DNA from: Acetatifactor sp.
GTDB lineage: Bacteria; Bacillota; Clostridia; Lachnospirales; Lachnospiraceae
Direction: 5' to 3'
DNA: 64,000 nucleotides
Assembly (NCBI GenBank): GCA_024693365.1
Contig: JAILLF010000043.1
Coordinates: forward strand, 62,001 to 126,000
Positions within the stretch are counted from its first letter, which is position 1. Each line of letters starts with the position of its first letter. The notes under the pieces were generated by a model. The model was given only the letters and a program-made list of their open reading frames with translations, had not been told where the DNA came from and did not search any database. Positions 9,271-18,188 of the stretch are shown here, piece by piece. The translations under genes were made by a program, and so were the position numbers.

Positions 9271-10176
9271 ATGCGAATAACAAAGAACAAAATTGAAACG
9301 AAAAAACTGAATTTCATATTGATCATAATTGCAGCGTGTTTCTGGGGCAGTATGGGAATCTTTGTCAGAAGACTTACCACGTTTGGGTTTGACTCTATCC
9401 AGATCGTGTCAATCAGGGTCTCGCTGGCAGCATTGATATTTAGCCTGCTTTTGCTGATCAGGGATCGGTCCGGGTTTCGGATATCACTTCGGGACATCCC
9501 TTTGTTTCTCGGACTCGGACTTGGAAGCATTCTGTTTTTTACGGTCTGCTATTTCACTGCGATCACAATCATGCCCTTATCTACCGCGGCGATCCTTTTA
9601 TATACCTCACCGATCTGGATTATGCTGGCGTCTGCTCTTTTCTTTCATGAAAAGATGAACGGCAGGAAGGTGATTGCGCTGATACTTGCGTTTGGAGGAT
9701 GCGTGTTGGTATCAGGAATTTCCGGAGAAGGGATCACGTTTAGCGGGCTGCTTCTTGGACTTGGTTCCGGAATGGGATACGGCTTGTACAGCATATTGGG
9801 TACGGTAGCTTTGCGAAAGTATTCTCCGTACGTGGTTACGACGTATACGTTCCTGGTTGCAGCCATAGGCTCCTGGGTGATCTGCAAGCCGGCGGACATG
9901 TTATCAAAGTTTAAAAAAGCGGATGATCTTACGGGGCTGATATTCTTTTGCATACTGACAGCCTTGGTAACGGCAGTGATACCATTTCTGTCATATACGC
10001 TTGGACTTCGCGGCGTGGAAGCCAGCAAAGCCGGAATCATGGCAACCTTGGAGCCCGTTGTTGCTACGCTGGTTGGGATCACGTGTTTTTCCGAGACGTT
10101 AACCATTTTCGCGGGGATGGGAATCGTTATGGTTCTGGCTGCGGTTATCATCTTGAACGTCAAGCAGAACACGTAA
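9271..10176 (+). CDS. EamA/DMT family transporter
   Basis: Two EamA-like repeats, about 10 TM segments. Confidence 0.9.
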   Translation: MRITKNKIETKKLNFILIIIAACFWGSMGIFVRRLTTFGFDSIQIVSIRVSLAALIFSLLLLIRDRSGFRISLRDIPLFLGLGLGSILFFTVCYFTAITIMPLSTAAILLYTSPIWIMLASALFFHEKMNGRKVIALILAFGGCVLVSGISGEGITFSGLLLGLGSGMGYGLYSILGTVALRKYSPYVVTTYTFLVAAIGSWVICKPADMLSKFKKADDLTGLIFFCILTALVTAVIPFLSYTLGLRGVEASKAGIMATLEPVVATLVGITCFSETLTIFAGMGIVMVLAAVIILNVKQNT

Positions 10177-10228
10177 GCAGAAACAATTTGATAAAACTCG
10201 GCTCAAAGTGTCGTTAGGAGGTGTAGAC

Positions 10229-10888
10229 GTGACTAAGGAAGAGTACGTAAAAAGAATGAATGAAGAGCATGATTGGGCGCCGGGCTGGGATGCCATTGAG
10301 GGTGAGTTTGGCCGCTTATATCCAGGGCAGGAACCAAAGCATTATGCGACGAATATGGTTTCCAGGGCAATGTTCGGCGGAGACGAATATCTTGACGGCT
10401 GCTCAATTTATGAGAATGCAAAAGGATATTATCATCTGGTGACGTTTGGGATGTCGGAGCTCTATACGGATGAAGAAGCATTCGGCGGGGAGTACAGTCG
10501 CTGGGGATATGAGATGACGATCAAGCTGAAGGAGGACAAAGCAGAGGACTGTCTGTGGGCAATAGACATGTTGTCCAATTTGGCCAGATACACGTACAAG
10601 TCAGAACGGTTTTTTGATCCGGAGCAATTTGTTCAAGGAAATGGTGCGTCGTTACATATTGGCACGGAATCCCTCATCACGGCGTTGATCACCGTAGATG
10701 ACACTACGGCGCAGGCGCAGAATACCGTTCACGGCAAGCTGGGATTTATCCAGTTTGTTGGAATTACGCAGGCGGAGCTGAACGCCATAAAAGAGGATCG
10801 CAGCAACCTGGCGAAACTCATTGAATTGATGAAGCAAGATAATCCAGAGCTAATTACGGATATGAAGAGGACGAAATCCTATCTGTAA
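10229..10888 (+). CDS. Suppressor-of-fused (SUFU) domain protein
   Basis: GWDAIEGEFGRLYPGQEPKHYAT... YHLVTFGMSELYTDE; AGGAGG RBS before GTG at 10229. Confidence 0.8.
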   Translation: MTKEEYVKRMNEEHDWAPGWDAIEGEFGRLYPGQEPKHYATNMVSRAMFGGDEYLDGCSIYENAKGYYHLVTFGMSELYTDEEAFGGEYSRWGYEMTIKLKEDKAEDCLWAIDMLSNLARYTYKSERFFDPEQFVQGNGASLHIGTESLITALITVDDTTAQAQNTVHGKLGFIQFVGITQAELNAIKEDRSNLAKLIELMKQDNPELITDMKRTKSYL

Positions 10889-10917
10889 TTGTCCGTAGGT
10901 TAAAAGGTGCAGAAAAG

Positions 10918-11535
10918 ATGCTTTTTATTCAATCATTAGATACGTTTTATCATAAACAGGAACGGTCTTCGGAATATGCACGGTTAAGAAGCGGAGACGT
11001 ATTCCGGAAAATAGACTGCAGCAAAATCAAAGAATGTGATGTGTTTGCACAGCTTCTTTATTTTCGATATGGTGACGAAGAGAGAGCCATGCGTGCGCAG
11101 CTTTATTCTGAAACGTATAGGGCGTATGGGCAAAATATCTTTACCGAGGGCACGAGGGACAGATACGACAATTATAACCGTCTGTTAAAGTTCATCAGAA
11201 TTTTTAAGGCAGAAGAAGGGTATAAGATCATGTTTTGCGATGAAAACGTTGAATGGTGTCCAACGAAACGCCGTGGACGGAATGAAGCATTTAACAATGC
11301 AAATTCGATTTATTACCATCGCGACAGACTGAATGAAACGGCATTTATCCTTAAGAAAAATCAATATGGAAGGATCACGTACAACAACAGATACGTCGAT
11401 CCTGACAGTCAGAATTGGTATTATGGATGGCATGTTTATAATTTGATCAATTGCGACCTGGCTGATTGTAAAGAAAAAATGTTTTTTGTGAAAAATCCGG
11501 ATTATGAATACAAACAGCTTCTTGATCTAAGATAA
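10918..11535 (+). CDS. Hypothetical protein
   Basis: 205 aa ORF, coherent codon usage. Confidence 0.65.
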   Translation: MLFIQSLDTFYHKQERSSEYARLRSGDVFRKIDCSKIKECDVFAQLLYFRYGDEERAMRAQLYSETYRAYGQNIFTEGTRDRYDNYNRLLKFIRIFKAEEGYKIMFCDENVEWCPTKRRGRNEAFNNANSIYYHRDRLNETAFILKKNQYGRITYNNRYVDPDSQNWYYGWHVYNLINCDLADCKEKMFFVKNPDYEYKQLLDLR

Positions 11536-11670
11536 AATGGATCGCCCAATGCCGACCGGCATTTATGCCATAATTATCAGAATCCATTGAACATGCTGCG
11601 AAGATCGAATTGGGAGGAAAGCAATATGTATGGAATTACAAGCATCATTGAGGGGTTGGCTTTCTAAGGC

Positions 11671-11718
11671 ATGACTGCGCTTAGCACTGAACTATCATTT
11701 AAGGGGGATAAAGCTTAA
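11671..11718 (+). CDS. Possible 15-aa leader ORF, translationally overlapping the chromate transporter (TAATG)
   Basis: ATG ACT GCG ... GCT TAA; stop overlaps the next ATG and it contains the downstream SD. Confidence 0.3.
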   Translation: MTALSTELSFKGDKA

Positions 11719-12290
11719 TGGTATTTACTTTGTTTTTTACGTTTGCGAAAATTGGATTGTTCACCTTTGGCGGTGGATATGCCATGATTTCAATCATAGA
11801 GAATATTTGCGTAGAGCAAAAGAATTGGATTACGCATGATGAAATGATGGACGTCACGGTGATCGCGGAATCTACGCCTGGACCGATAGCAATCAACTGT
11901 GCCACTTACGTGGGCTATAAGCAAAAGGGAATCTGGGGTGCCATGGCAGCCACGTTGGGAGTTGTATTGCCATCTTTTTTCATTATCTATCTGATTTCCG
12001 CCTTTTTGGATAACTTTCTGGAGATTACTTGGATCGCAAATGCATTTAAGGGGATAAGGATTGCAGTAGGATTACTAATTCTCGATGCAGGGATCAATAT
12101 GTTCGTAAAGATGAAAAAGAAATTTGTCTCATGCACCATCATGGCATGCTCCTTTGCGGCAATGTTTTTGATTTGTATTTTTGCCTGGAGTTTCTCATCA
12201 GTATTTCTTATGTTGATTGCTGCAGTTGTCAGTTTAGTGATCTTTTTCATTCAAGGTGAGCCGGCCGGGAAGGGTGGTGAGAGCCGATGA
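11718..12290 (+). CDS. Chromate transporter, short-chain subunit 1
   Basis: FGGGYAMI... ESTPGPIAINCATYVGYK CHR motif. Confidence 0.9.
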   Translation: MVFTLFFTFAKIGLFTFGGGYAMISIIENICVEQKNWITHDEMMDVTVIAESTPGPIAINCATYVGYKQKGIWGAMAATLGVVLPSFFIIYLISAFLDNFLEITWIANAFKGIRIAVGLLILDAGINMFVKMKKKFVSCTIMACSFAAMFLICIFAWSFSSVFLMLIAAVVSLVIFFIQGEPAGKGGESR

Positions 12291-12850
12291 TTTATCTGGA
12301 ATTATTTGTAGGATTTCTGACGGTAGGTTTATTCTCTTTTGGCGGTGCGTATGCAGCAATTCCGTTGATCAGGGACGTGGTTCTTTCCTATGGGTGGCTG
12401 GACGAAGATACGTTAATGAATATGGTTGCCATAAGCGAGAGTACGCCAGGCCCGATCATGGTCAACATGGCAACCTACGTGGGAAGCCGTAAGGCGGGAA
12501 TATGGGGAGGAGCATTGGCAACGTTTGCCGTTATTCTGCCGGCATTTTTTATCATATTATTAATCATGGTTCTTATGAGGAAGATGCTTGACCATAAGTA
12601 CGTCCAGGCAGTTTTCCGTGGGCTTAAGCCATGCATCGCGGGAATTATTCTGGCTACGGGTTGTCATATGATCATAAAAAATGGCATCTCTCCTTTATTT
12701 CAGCAAGCCATGGATTTCAGGGCGCCGATCATTTTCCTGATTTTGGCATTATTGTATTTTGGTTTACGGGGAGTAAGGAAGAAGAAAACCTCTCCGATTA
12801 TAATGATCGCGATTTCAGCAGTGCTAGGTATTTTCGCGTATGGAGCGTAG
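12287..12850 (+). CDS. Chromate transporter, short-chain subunit 2
   Basis: FGGAYAAIPLI...ESTPGPIMVNMATYVG; ATGA overlap with upstream gene. Confidence 0.9.
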   Translation: MIYLELFVGFLTVGLFSFGGAYAAIPLIRDVVLSYGWLDEDTLMNMVAISESTPGPIMVNMATYVGSRKAGIWGGALATFAVILPAFFIILLIMVLMRKMLDHKYVQAVFRGLKPCIAGIILATGCHMIIKNGISPLFQQAMDFRAPIIFLILALLYFGLRGVRKKKTSPIIMIAISAVLGIFAYGA

Positions 12851-12862
12851 AGAGGAAACAAA

Positions 12863-15055
12863 ATGGATAAGACGGCATTAAAGGCATTGTTAGATGACAT
12901 GTCAACGGAAGAAAAGGTTATGCAGCTGGTACAGATCTCAGGCTCCGAGTATGAATCGGACGCAGAGATTACCGGCGTCGAAAGAGGCCAGGTAAAAGAC
13001 AGCGTAAAAAGACTTGCAGGAAGTACTTTGGGAATATGGGGAGGCAAAAGACTTAGGAAGATTCAGGAGCAGTACGTCAGCGAGCAGCCTCATCATATCC
13101 CGCTCATGTTTATGCTCGACGTGATACATGGACATAAGACGGTTCTGCCTTGTCCCTTGGGGCAGGGAGCCACGTTTGATCCGGATGCGGTAAAGAAAGG
13201 TGCCGAGTTGCAGGCGCGGGAGGCGGCTGCCGATGGCGTTCACGCCACGTTTTCTCCCATGGCGGATCTTTGCAGGGATGCGAGGTGGGGCAGGATCATG
13301 GAATCCACTGGCGAGGATAAGCTTTTGAATTCGCGTATGGCCTCAGCCATGGTTGAGGGGTATCAGGGAGATAATTTAAGAGATCATGCGCACGTGGCGG
13401 CCTGTGTCAAGCATTTCGCGGCTTACGGCGCTGCCGAAGGCGGAAGGGATTATAACAACACCGAGCTTTCAGAGCATACTCTCAGGGAGTATTATCTCCG
13501 GGCATACGGCGAAGCCATAAAGAAAAAACCGGCAATGGTCATGACTTCCTTTAACAGCATAAACGGCATTCCTTCTACGGGCAATCAGTTTTTAATGAAA
13601 AAGATATTAAGGGAAGAATTTGGTTTTCAGGGAGTCCTGATCTCTGACTGGGGCGCCGTGGGAGAAATGATAAATCATGGGTATGCCGAGGATCAAAGGG
13701 ATGCGGCGCTGAAAGGAATGTTGGCAGGCGTGGATATCGACATGTGTTCAGGCTGTTACAGTGCGCATCTTGAGGAATTGGTGAACGCCGGAGCCGTTTC
13801 CGAGGAGATGCTTGACGAGGCGGTTTGGCGGGTTCTCAACATGAAAAATGACCTTGGTCTCTTTGAAGATCCCTACAGGGGAATTGCGATGGATGGAGAT
13901 GTTGTGATTACCGAAGAGAGCAGGAGCCTGGCAAGAGAGGCTGTTGCAAATAGCCTTGTGCTTCTTGAAAACAAGGAAAAAACGCTGCCGCTTAGAAATG
14001 AAAAGCATGCTTTTATCGGTCCCTATGCCAATACGAAAAAGCTTCAGAGCTCCTGGGCTTTTTCGGGAGAGGATGAGAACACCGTAACCATATGGGAGGC
14101 GGCTTCGGAAGCATTTGAGGCGGAGAACGTAAAGTATGCAGAGGGCTGCACCATACTGGATCAGGATACCATGACTGCGAGAGAGATCCGTCACGTAGAT
14201 CACTGGCAGGAGAAAAATGACGAGCTTTTGGCGGAAGCCATGCGCGTGGCAGAGTGGGCGGACGTTGTGATTCTATGTCTTGGAGAAGACATTGCCCAAA
14301 CCGGGGAAGCTGCGAGCAAGGCGAATATTAAGTTTCCTGCAGTGCAGGTGCATCTGTTAAATGAGATCAAAAAAACAGGGAAAAAGATCGTAACGCTTGT
14401 ATTTACGGGGAGACCCCTTGAACTGATGGAAGTGCGGGAGCTGTCGGATGCACTGATGATCTGTTGGCTGCCGGGTACTGAAGGCGGGCATGGCGTGCTT
14501 GACGTCCTGACGGGAAAGGTTTCTCCTTCCGGAAGGCTGACCGCAAGCTTTCCGTACACCGTAGGGCAAGAGCCCTTGCATTATGACGTGTATCCCACGG
14601 GACGGCCTAAACCGGAAAATGGGCCCGGGCCATTCACTTCAAGGTATCTTGACTGTGAGAATGGAGCGCTCTACCCTTTTGGATATGGGCTTTCGTATAC
14701 AACCTTTGAATATGCGGATCTGAAGCTGAGTGCGCAAAAGATGTCAGCGTCAGAGCAGGTTACGGCTTCCGTGACCGTGAAGAATACCGGAGACAGGAAG
14801 GGGAGCGTGACGGTCCAGCTTTACCTAAGGGACGTCACGGGGAGCCGCGTCCGTCCCGTCAGGGAATTGGCCGATTTCAGGAAAATCTCTCTAGATCCCG
14901 GTGCTGAAGAGGAAGTAAGCTTTATTATTCGTGAGGAAATGCTGCGTTTTTGGACGGCGCGAGAGAAGTGGGAAAGTGAACCGGGAAAATTCCTTGTCTG
15001 GATCTGTAACGACAGCAAGGACGGAAAACCACTGGAATTTCAATTGACGGAATAA
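12863..15055 (+). CDS. Glycoside hydrolase family 3 beta-glucosidase-like
   Basis: VLISDWGAVGEM nucleophile region, GH3 C-terminal and fibronectin III-like domains. Confidence 0.92.
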   Translation: MDKTALKALLDDMSTEEKVMQLVQISGSEYESDAEITGVERGQVKDSVKRLAGSTLGIWGGKRLRKIQEQYVSEQPHHIPLMFMLDVIHGHKTVLPCPLGQGATFDPDAVKKGAELQAREAAADGVHATFSPMADLCRDARWGRIMESTGEDKLLNSRMASAMVEGYQGDNLRDHAHVAACVKHFAAYGAAEGGRDYNNTELSEHTLREYYLRAYGEAIKKKPAMVMTSFNSINGIPSTGNQFLMKKILREEFGFQGVLISDWGAVGEMINHGYAEDQRDAALKGMLAGVDIDMCSGCYSAHLEELVNAGAVSEEMLDEAVWRVLNMKNDLGLFEDPYRGIAMDGDVVITEESRSLAREAVANSLVLLENKEKTLPLRNEKHAFIGPYANTKKLQSSWAFSGEDENTVTIWEAASEAFEAENVKYAEGCTILDQDTMTAREIRHVDHWQEKNDELLAEAMRVAEWADVVILCLGEDIAQTGEAASKANIKFPAVQVHLLNEIKKTGKKIVTLVFTGRPLELMEVRELSDALMICWLPGTEGGHGVLDVLTGKVSPSGRLTASFPYTVGQEPLHYDVYPTGRPKPENGPGPFTSRYLDCENGALYPFGYGLSYTTFEYADLKLSAQKMSASEQVTASVTVKNTGDRKGSVTVQLYLRDVTGSRVRPVRELADFRKISLDPGAEEEVSFIIREEMLRFWTAREKWESEPGKFLVWICNDSKDGKPLEFQLTE

Positions 15056-15168
15056 TTGAGCGGTGCCCTGGGACAACGAGTTTCTCTTTATGGAAAAAAT
15101 TCTAATTGGTTGATCAATAAGAAAGCGAAGAGAAAACGATTGCTAAATAAAGTGGGAGCGGAGAAGAA

Positions 15169-15684
15169 ATGGAGCAGAGTGACAACGGGCGATTTGAAAT
15201 TCGTTACGTAAGACAGGAAGAAGCAGAGGAAGCGGCTGAGGTAGAGAGAAGATGTTTTCCGCCAAATGAGGCGTGCACTCCCGAACGGATGAAACGCAGA
15301 ATCTGCGTAGCATCTGATTTCTTTTTGGTGGCCATTGATCCGTTAAAAGGAAGGATGGCTGGCTTTGTAAATGGGATTGCAACGTCAGAGACAAAATTGC
15401 GCGATGAATTCTTTACGGACGAATCACTGCATGACCCGAATGGCCCAAACGTTATGATCCTGGGAGTGGCCGTGTTGCCGGAATGGCGCGGACAGGGTTT
15501 GGCCAGGGAGTTGGTTTCCAGATACTACAGCCTTCAACGGGAAAGAAAACGAAAGAAGCTAGTACTGACCTGTTTAGAAGATAAAGTGAGAATGTATGAA
15601 AAATTTGGATTTCAGGATTTGGGAAAATCCGGGTCTGCTTGGGGCGGCGAAACCTGGCATGAAATGGAAGCGGTTATTAGGTAG
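15169..15684 (+). CDS. GNAT family N-acetyltransferase
   Basis: VAVLPEWRGQGLARELVSRYY motif. Confidence 0.88.
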   Translation: MEQSDNGRFEIRYVRQEEAEEAAEVERRCFPPNEACTPERMKRRICVASDFFLVAIDPLKGRMAGFVNGIATSETKLRDEFFTDESLHDPNGPNVMILGVAVLPEWRGQGLARELVSRYYSLQRERKRKKLVLTCLEDKVRMYEKFGFQDLGKSGSAWGGETWHEMEAVIR

Positions 15685-15831
15685 CCATGGATGCACTGGT
15701 GATTAGTTCGATTCTTAAAATCAGGCGCGGAGAACGTCATCGAAAAGCGCCCAAAGCTCTATCTTGCAAAACAATGATTGCTGAAGTAGGTTTATCTTGC
15801 AGAACGGTGATCGCGGAAGAAAGGAGATCCT

Positions 15832-16539
15832 ATGAAAGACGAGGCAGAATACGCGGCAATACAAAACGAGCTGAGGAAGGGTATTTCTCTTTGCGACGAT
15901 TTTGATGCATCCGAACTGAAGACTGTTGCGGGGGTAGATCTTGCATATTGGAAGAATGATGACGGGGAATATGCAGTCTGTTGTATTGTAGTGATAGACG
16001 TTGCCACGCATAAAGTTATCGAAAAAAAGCATTTCAGCGGCAAGATCGAAGTTCCTTACGTGCCGGGATTTCTTGCCTTCAGAGAGCTTCCGCTTGTCAT
16101 TGAGACGGCAAAACTGCTTGAAACGCAGCCGGATATCTATATCTTTGACGGAAACGGTTATCTTCATCCACGCCACATGGGCATAGCGACTCATGCATCA
16201 TTCTATTTAGACAAGCCGACTTTCGGAGTGGCAAAGTCTTATTTCCGCGTGGATCATCAAACCGATTACGTTGAACCTGAGAACGAAGCCGGAAGTTATA
16301 CGGATATCGTTATTGACGGCGAGACATACGGGAGAGCGCTGAGAACGCACAAGAACGTCAGGCCAGTCTTTGTCTCCGTGGGAAATCATATTTCAATTGA
16401 GACCGCCTGTTCCCTTGCATTGAAGCTGACCGACAAGGAGAGTCACGTTCCCGTGCCTACGCGTCTGGCTGATTTGGAGACACATATTGAACGCGAGAAG
16501 GAAACTTTATCGGGTTTTCAAGCAGGGCTAAAAGATTGA
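15832..16539 (+). CDS. nfi: Endonuclease V
   Basis: AGVDLAY, YVPGFLAFRELP, DGNGYLHPRHMGIATHASF motifs. Confidence 0.9.
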   Translation: MKDEAEYAAIQNELRKGISLCDDFDASELKTVAGVDLAYWKNDDGEYAVCCIVVIDVATHKVIEKKHFSGKIEVPYVPGFLAFRELPLVIETAKLLETQPDIYIFDGNGYLHPRHMGIATHASFYLDKPTFGVAKSYFRVDHQTDYVEPENEAGSYTDIVIDGETYGRALRTHKNVRPVFVSVGNHISIETACSLALKLTDKESHVPVPTRLADLETHIEREKETLSGFQAGLKD

Positions 16540-16578
16540 GCGAAAACATGGAAGGCGGATCATGCGTCAATGGAAATC

Positions 16579-16714
16579 CATCATGGGATCGGTGGGTTTT
16601 ATAGAAAGAAGTATTAAACTTAACGGATTTTCCTTGCTTTTCTTTTAGATACAGCATGAAAACAAATTGGAATAGTTGATTTCCTAAACCAAACGAGAAT
16701 AGCACAATATGCAA
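16579..16714 (-). pseudogene. N-terminal remnant of a GT11-like alpha-1,2-fucosyltransferase
   Basis: LHIVLFSFGLGNQLFQFVFMLYLKEKQGKSVKFNTSFYKT matches the GT11 N-terminal motif; no remaining C-terminus. Confidence 0.65.
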
Positions 16715-16956
16715 GTTACTATTGACGGGGTGGTTTGCTCAGTAGTCTGAACTTAAAGTAAACATGAATCGTAAGCGCTGCACGTGACGGCACGCGATCA
16801 CTGACGTAAACGTGCTATTATAAGTTTGTAGTGGAAATGAAAACGATACGGTGATATAATACATTTTAGAAGACCTGCTTATCGGTTCCCGGGTAAGCCC
16901 GTAATGGAGCGATAGGCGCAGAGAATCATAAAACCTAGTATGGGGGAGGGATCAGC

Positions 16957-17991
16957 ATGGCGTTTAAGAAATATGTTTTCGACGGATCCAAGAAATTTGT
17001 GATTGCAAAAGCATCAACGGACGAAACGAGTCTTTGCAAGGATCGCAAGGATGCAGAAGCAAAGATGCAAAAGAATGTCGAGGAGATTGACAAGCTGCAG
17101 GAAAAGCTTTATGCCGAAAAGAAGGAAGGCGTGATCTTCCTGTTCCAGGCGATGGACGCAGCGGGAAAGGATGGCACCATCCGTGCGGTACTGTCCGCGC
17201 TTTCGCCGCATGGCGTGCATGAGGTTGCATTCAAGGCACCGAGCTCGGAGGAACTGGCTCATGATTATCTGTGGCGCGTAGCGTCAAAGACGCCGGCAAA
17301 GGGAGAGATTGCCATCTTCAACCGTTCCCATTATGAGGACGTTCTGATCGGGAAGGTGCGGGAGCTCTACAAATCACAAGCCAATGCGAGACGCATTGAT
17401 CTCGATAAGGTGATCGTGAATCGCTATGAGGATATTAGGAATTTTGAAGAATATCTGTACCGCAACAACGTGCGCACGGTAAAGATTTTCCTGAACGTGT
17501 CGAAGGACGAGCAGGCGCGCCGCTTCCTGTCGCGCATTGAGGAGCCGGAGAAGAATTGGAAGTTCAGCGGCAGCGATTATGATGAGCGCAAGTATTGGGA
17601 TCAATACCAGGAGGCATTTGAGAGTGCAATCAATGCGACGTCAACAACGCATTGTCCTTGGTACGTGGTTCCTGCCGACCACAAGTGGTATATGCGTTAC
17701 GTGGTTTCTGAGATCATTCTGGAAACGCTCAAGGAAATGGATCCCCGCTTCCCTGAGGTGACAAAGGAGCGCCTTGAGACTTTTGCAGGCTATAAAGAAG
17801 AGATCCTTAAGGAACTCCCCGAAGAGGCCAAGAATTCCAAGGACTCCAAGAAATCAAAGAATTCTAAGGATTCAAAGAATTCAAAGGATTCAAAAGAATC
17901 CAAGAACTCAAAAGATTCCAAGGAATCCAAACGCTCTAAAGCTGAAAAGGATACAAAGAATTCCAAGGATTCCAAGAAATCTAAAAAATAA
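16957..17991 (+). CDS. Polyphosphate kinase 2 family protein with Lys/Ser/acidic low-complexity C-terminal tail
   Basis: FLFQAMDAAGKDGTI Walker A, IAIFNRSHYEDVL, FLSRIEEPEKNWKFS motifs. Confidence 0.92.
   Translation: MAFKKYVFDGSKKFVIAKASTDETSLCKDRKDAEAKMQKNVEEIDKLQEKLYAEKKEGVIFLFQAMDAAGKDGTIRAVLSALSPHGVHEVAFKAPSSEELAHDYLWRVASKTPAKGEIAIFNRSHYEDVLIGKVRELYKSQANARRIDLDKVIVNRYEDIRNFEEYLYRNNVRTVKIFLNVSKDEQARRFLSRIEEPEKNWKFSGSDYDERKYWDQYQEAFESAINATSTTHCPWYVVPADHKWYMRYVVSEIILETLKEMDPRFPEVTKERLETFAGYKEEILKELPEEAKNSKDSKKSKNSKDSKNSKDSKESKNSKDSKESKRSKAEKDTKNSKDSKKSKK
17827..17988 (+). repeat. Degenerate 9-bp coding repeat (NSKDSK units) in the PPK2 tail
   Basis: Repeated AA(A/G)(A/G)A(C/T)TC(C/A)AAG-type units. 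Confidence 0.85.
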
Positions 17992-18000
17992 GTGTTACCA

Positions 18001-18033
18001 TAGATCCCGGCACACAATGTCGGGATCTTTTCA
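18001..18033 (+). terminator. Rho-independent terminator
   Basis: AGATCCCGGCAcacaaTGTCGGGATCTTTT. Confidence 0.75.
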
Positions 18034-18058
18034 TTTAACGTAGGTCGGGATGATTAAA

Positions 18059-18087
18059 TTGACCGAGGTTTCTATCTTTGCTATACT
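18059..18087 (+). promoter_or_regulatory. Sigma-A-like promoter (repeat copy C)
   Basis: TTGACC-17-TATACT. Confidence 0.6.
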
Positions 18088-18097
18088 TGGAATAGTT

Positions 18098-18152
18098 TAA
18101 TATTCTCCTGAAAACGTCTGACGTAGAAGGTGAAATGGAGCTTTGGACCGGA
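18098..18152 (+). pseudogene. Short remnant of a paralogue of the 7898-8785 gene
   Basis: tattctcctgaaaacgtctgacgtagaaggtgaaatggagctttgga aligns with tattcttccgaaaacgtctgacattgaaggcgagattgatctgtgga near 8155. Confidence 0.6.
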
Positions 18153-18188
18153 ATGTTTATAATTTCATGAAAGAAAGAGGATACAGAG

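Noticed and set aside
12863-15055. Novelty of the GH3 enzyme
   Set aside because: Standard full-length GH3 domain order; nothing unusual seen.
17774-18043. ORF with RIPRIQRIQRI repeats
   Set aside because: Off-frame reading of the PPK2 SK-rich tail repeat.
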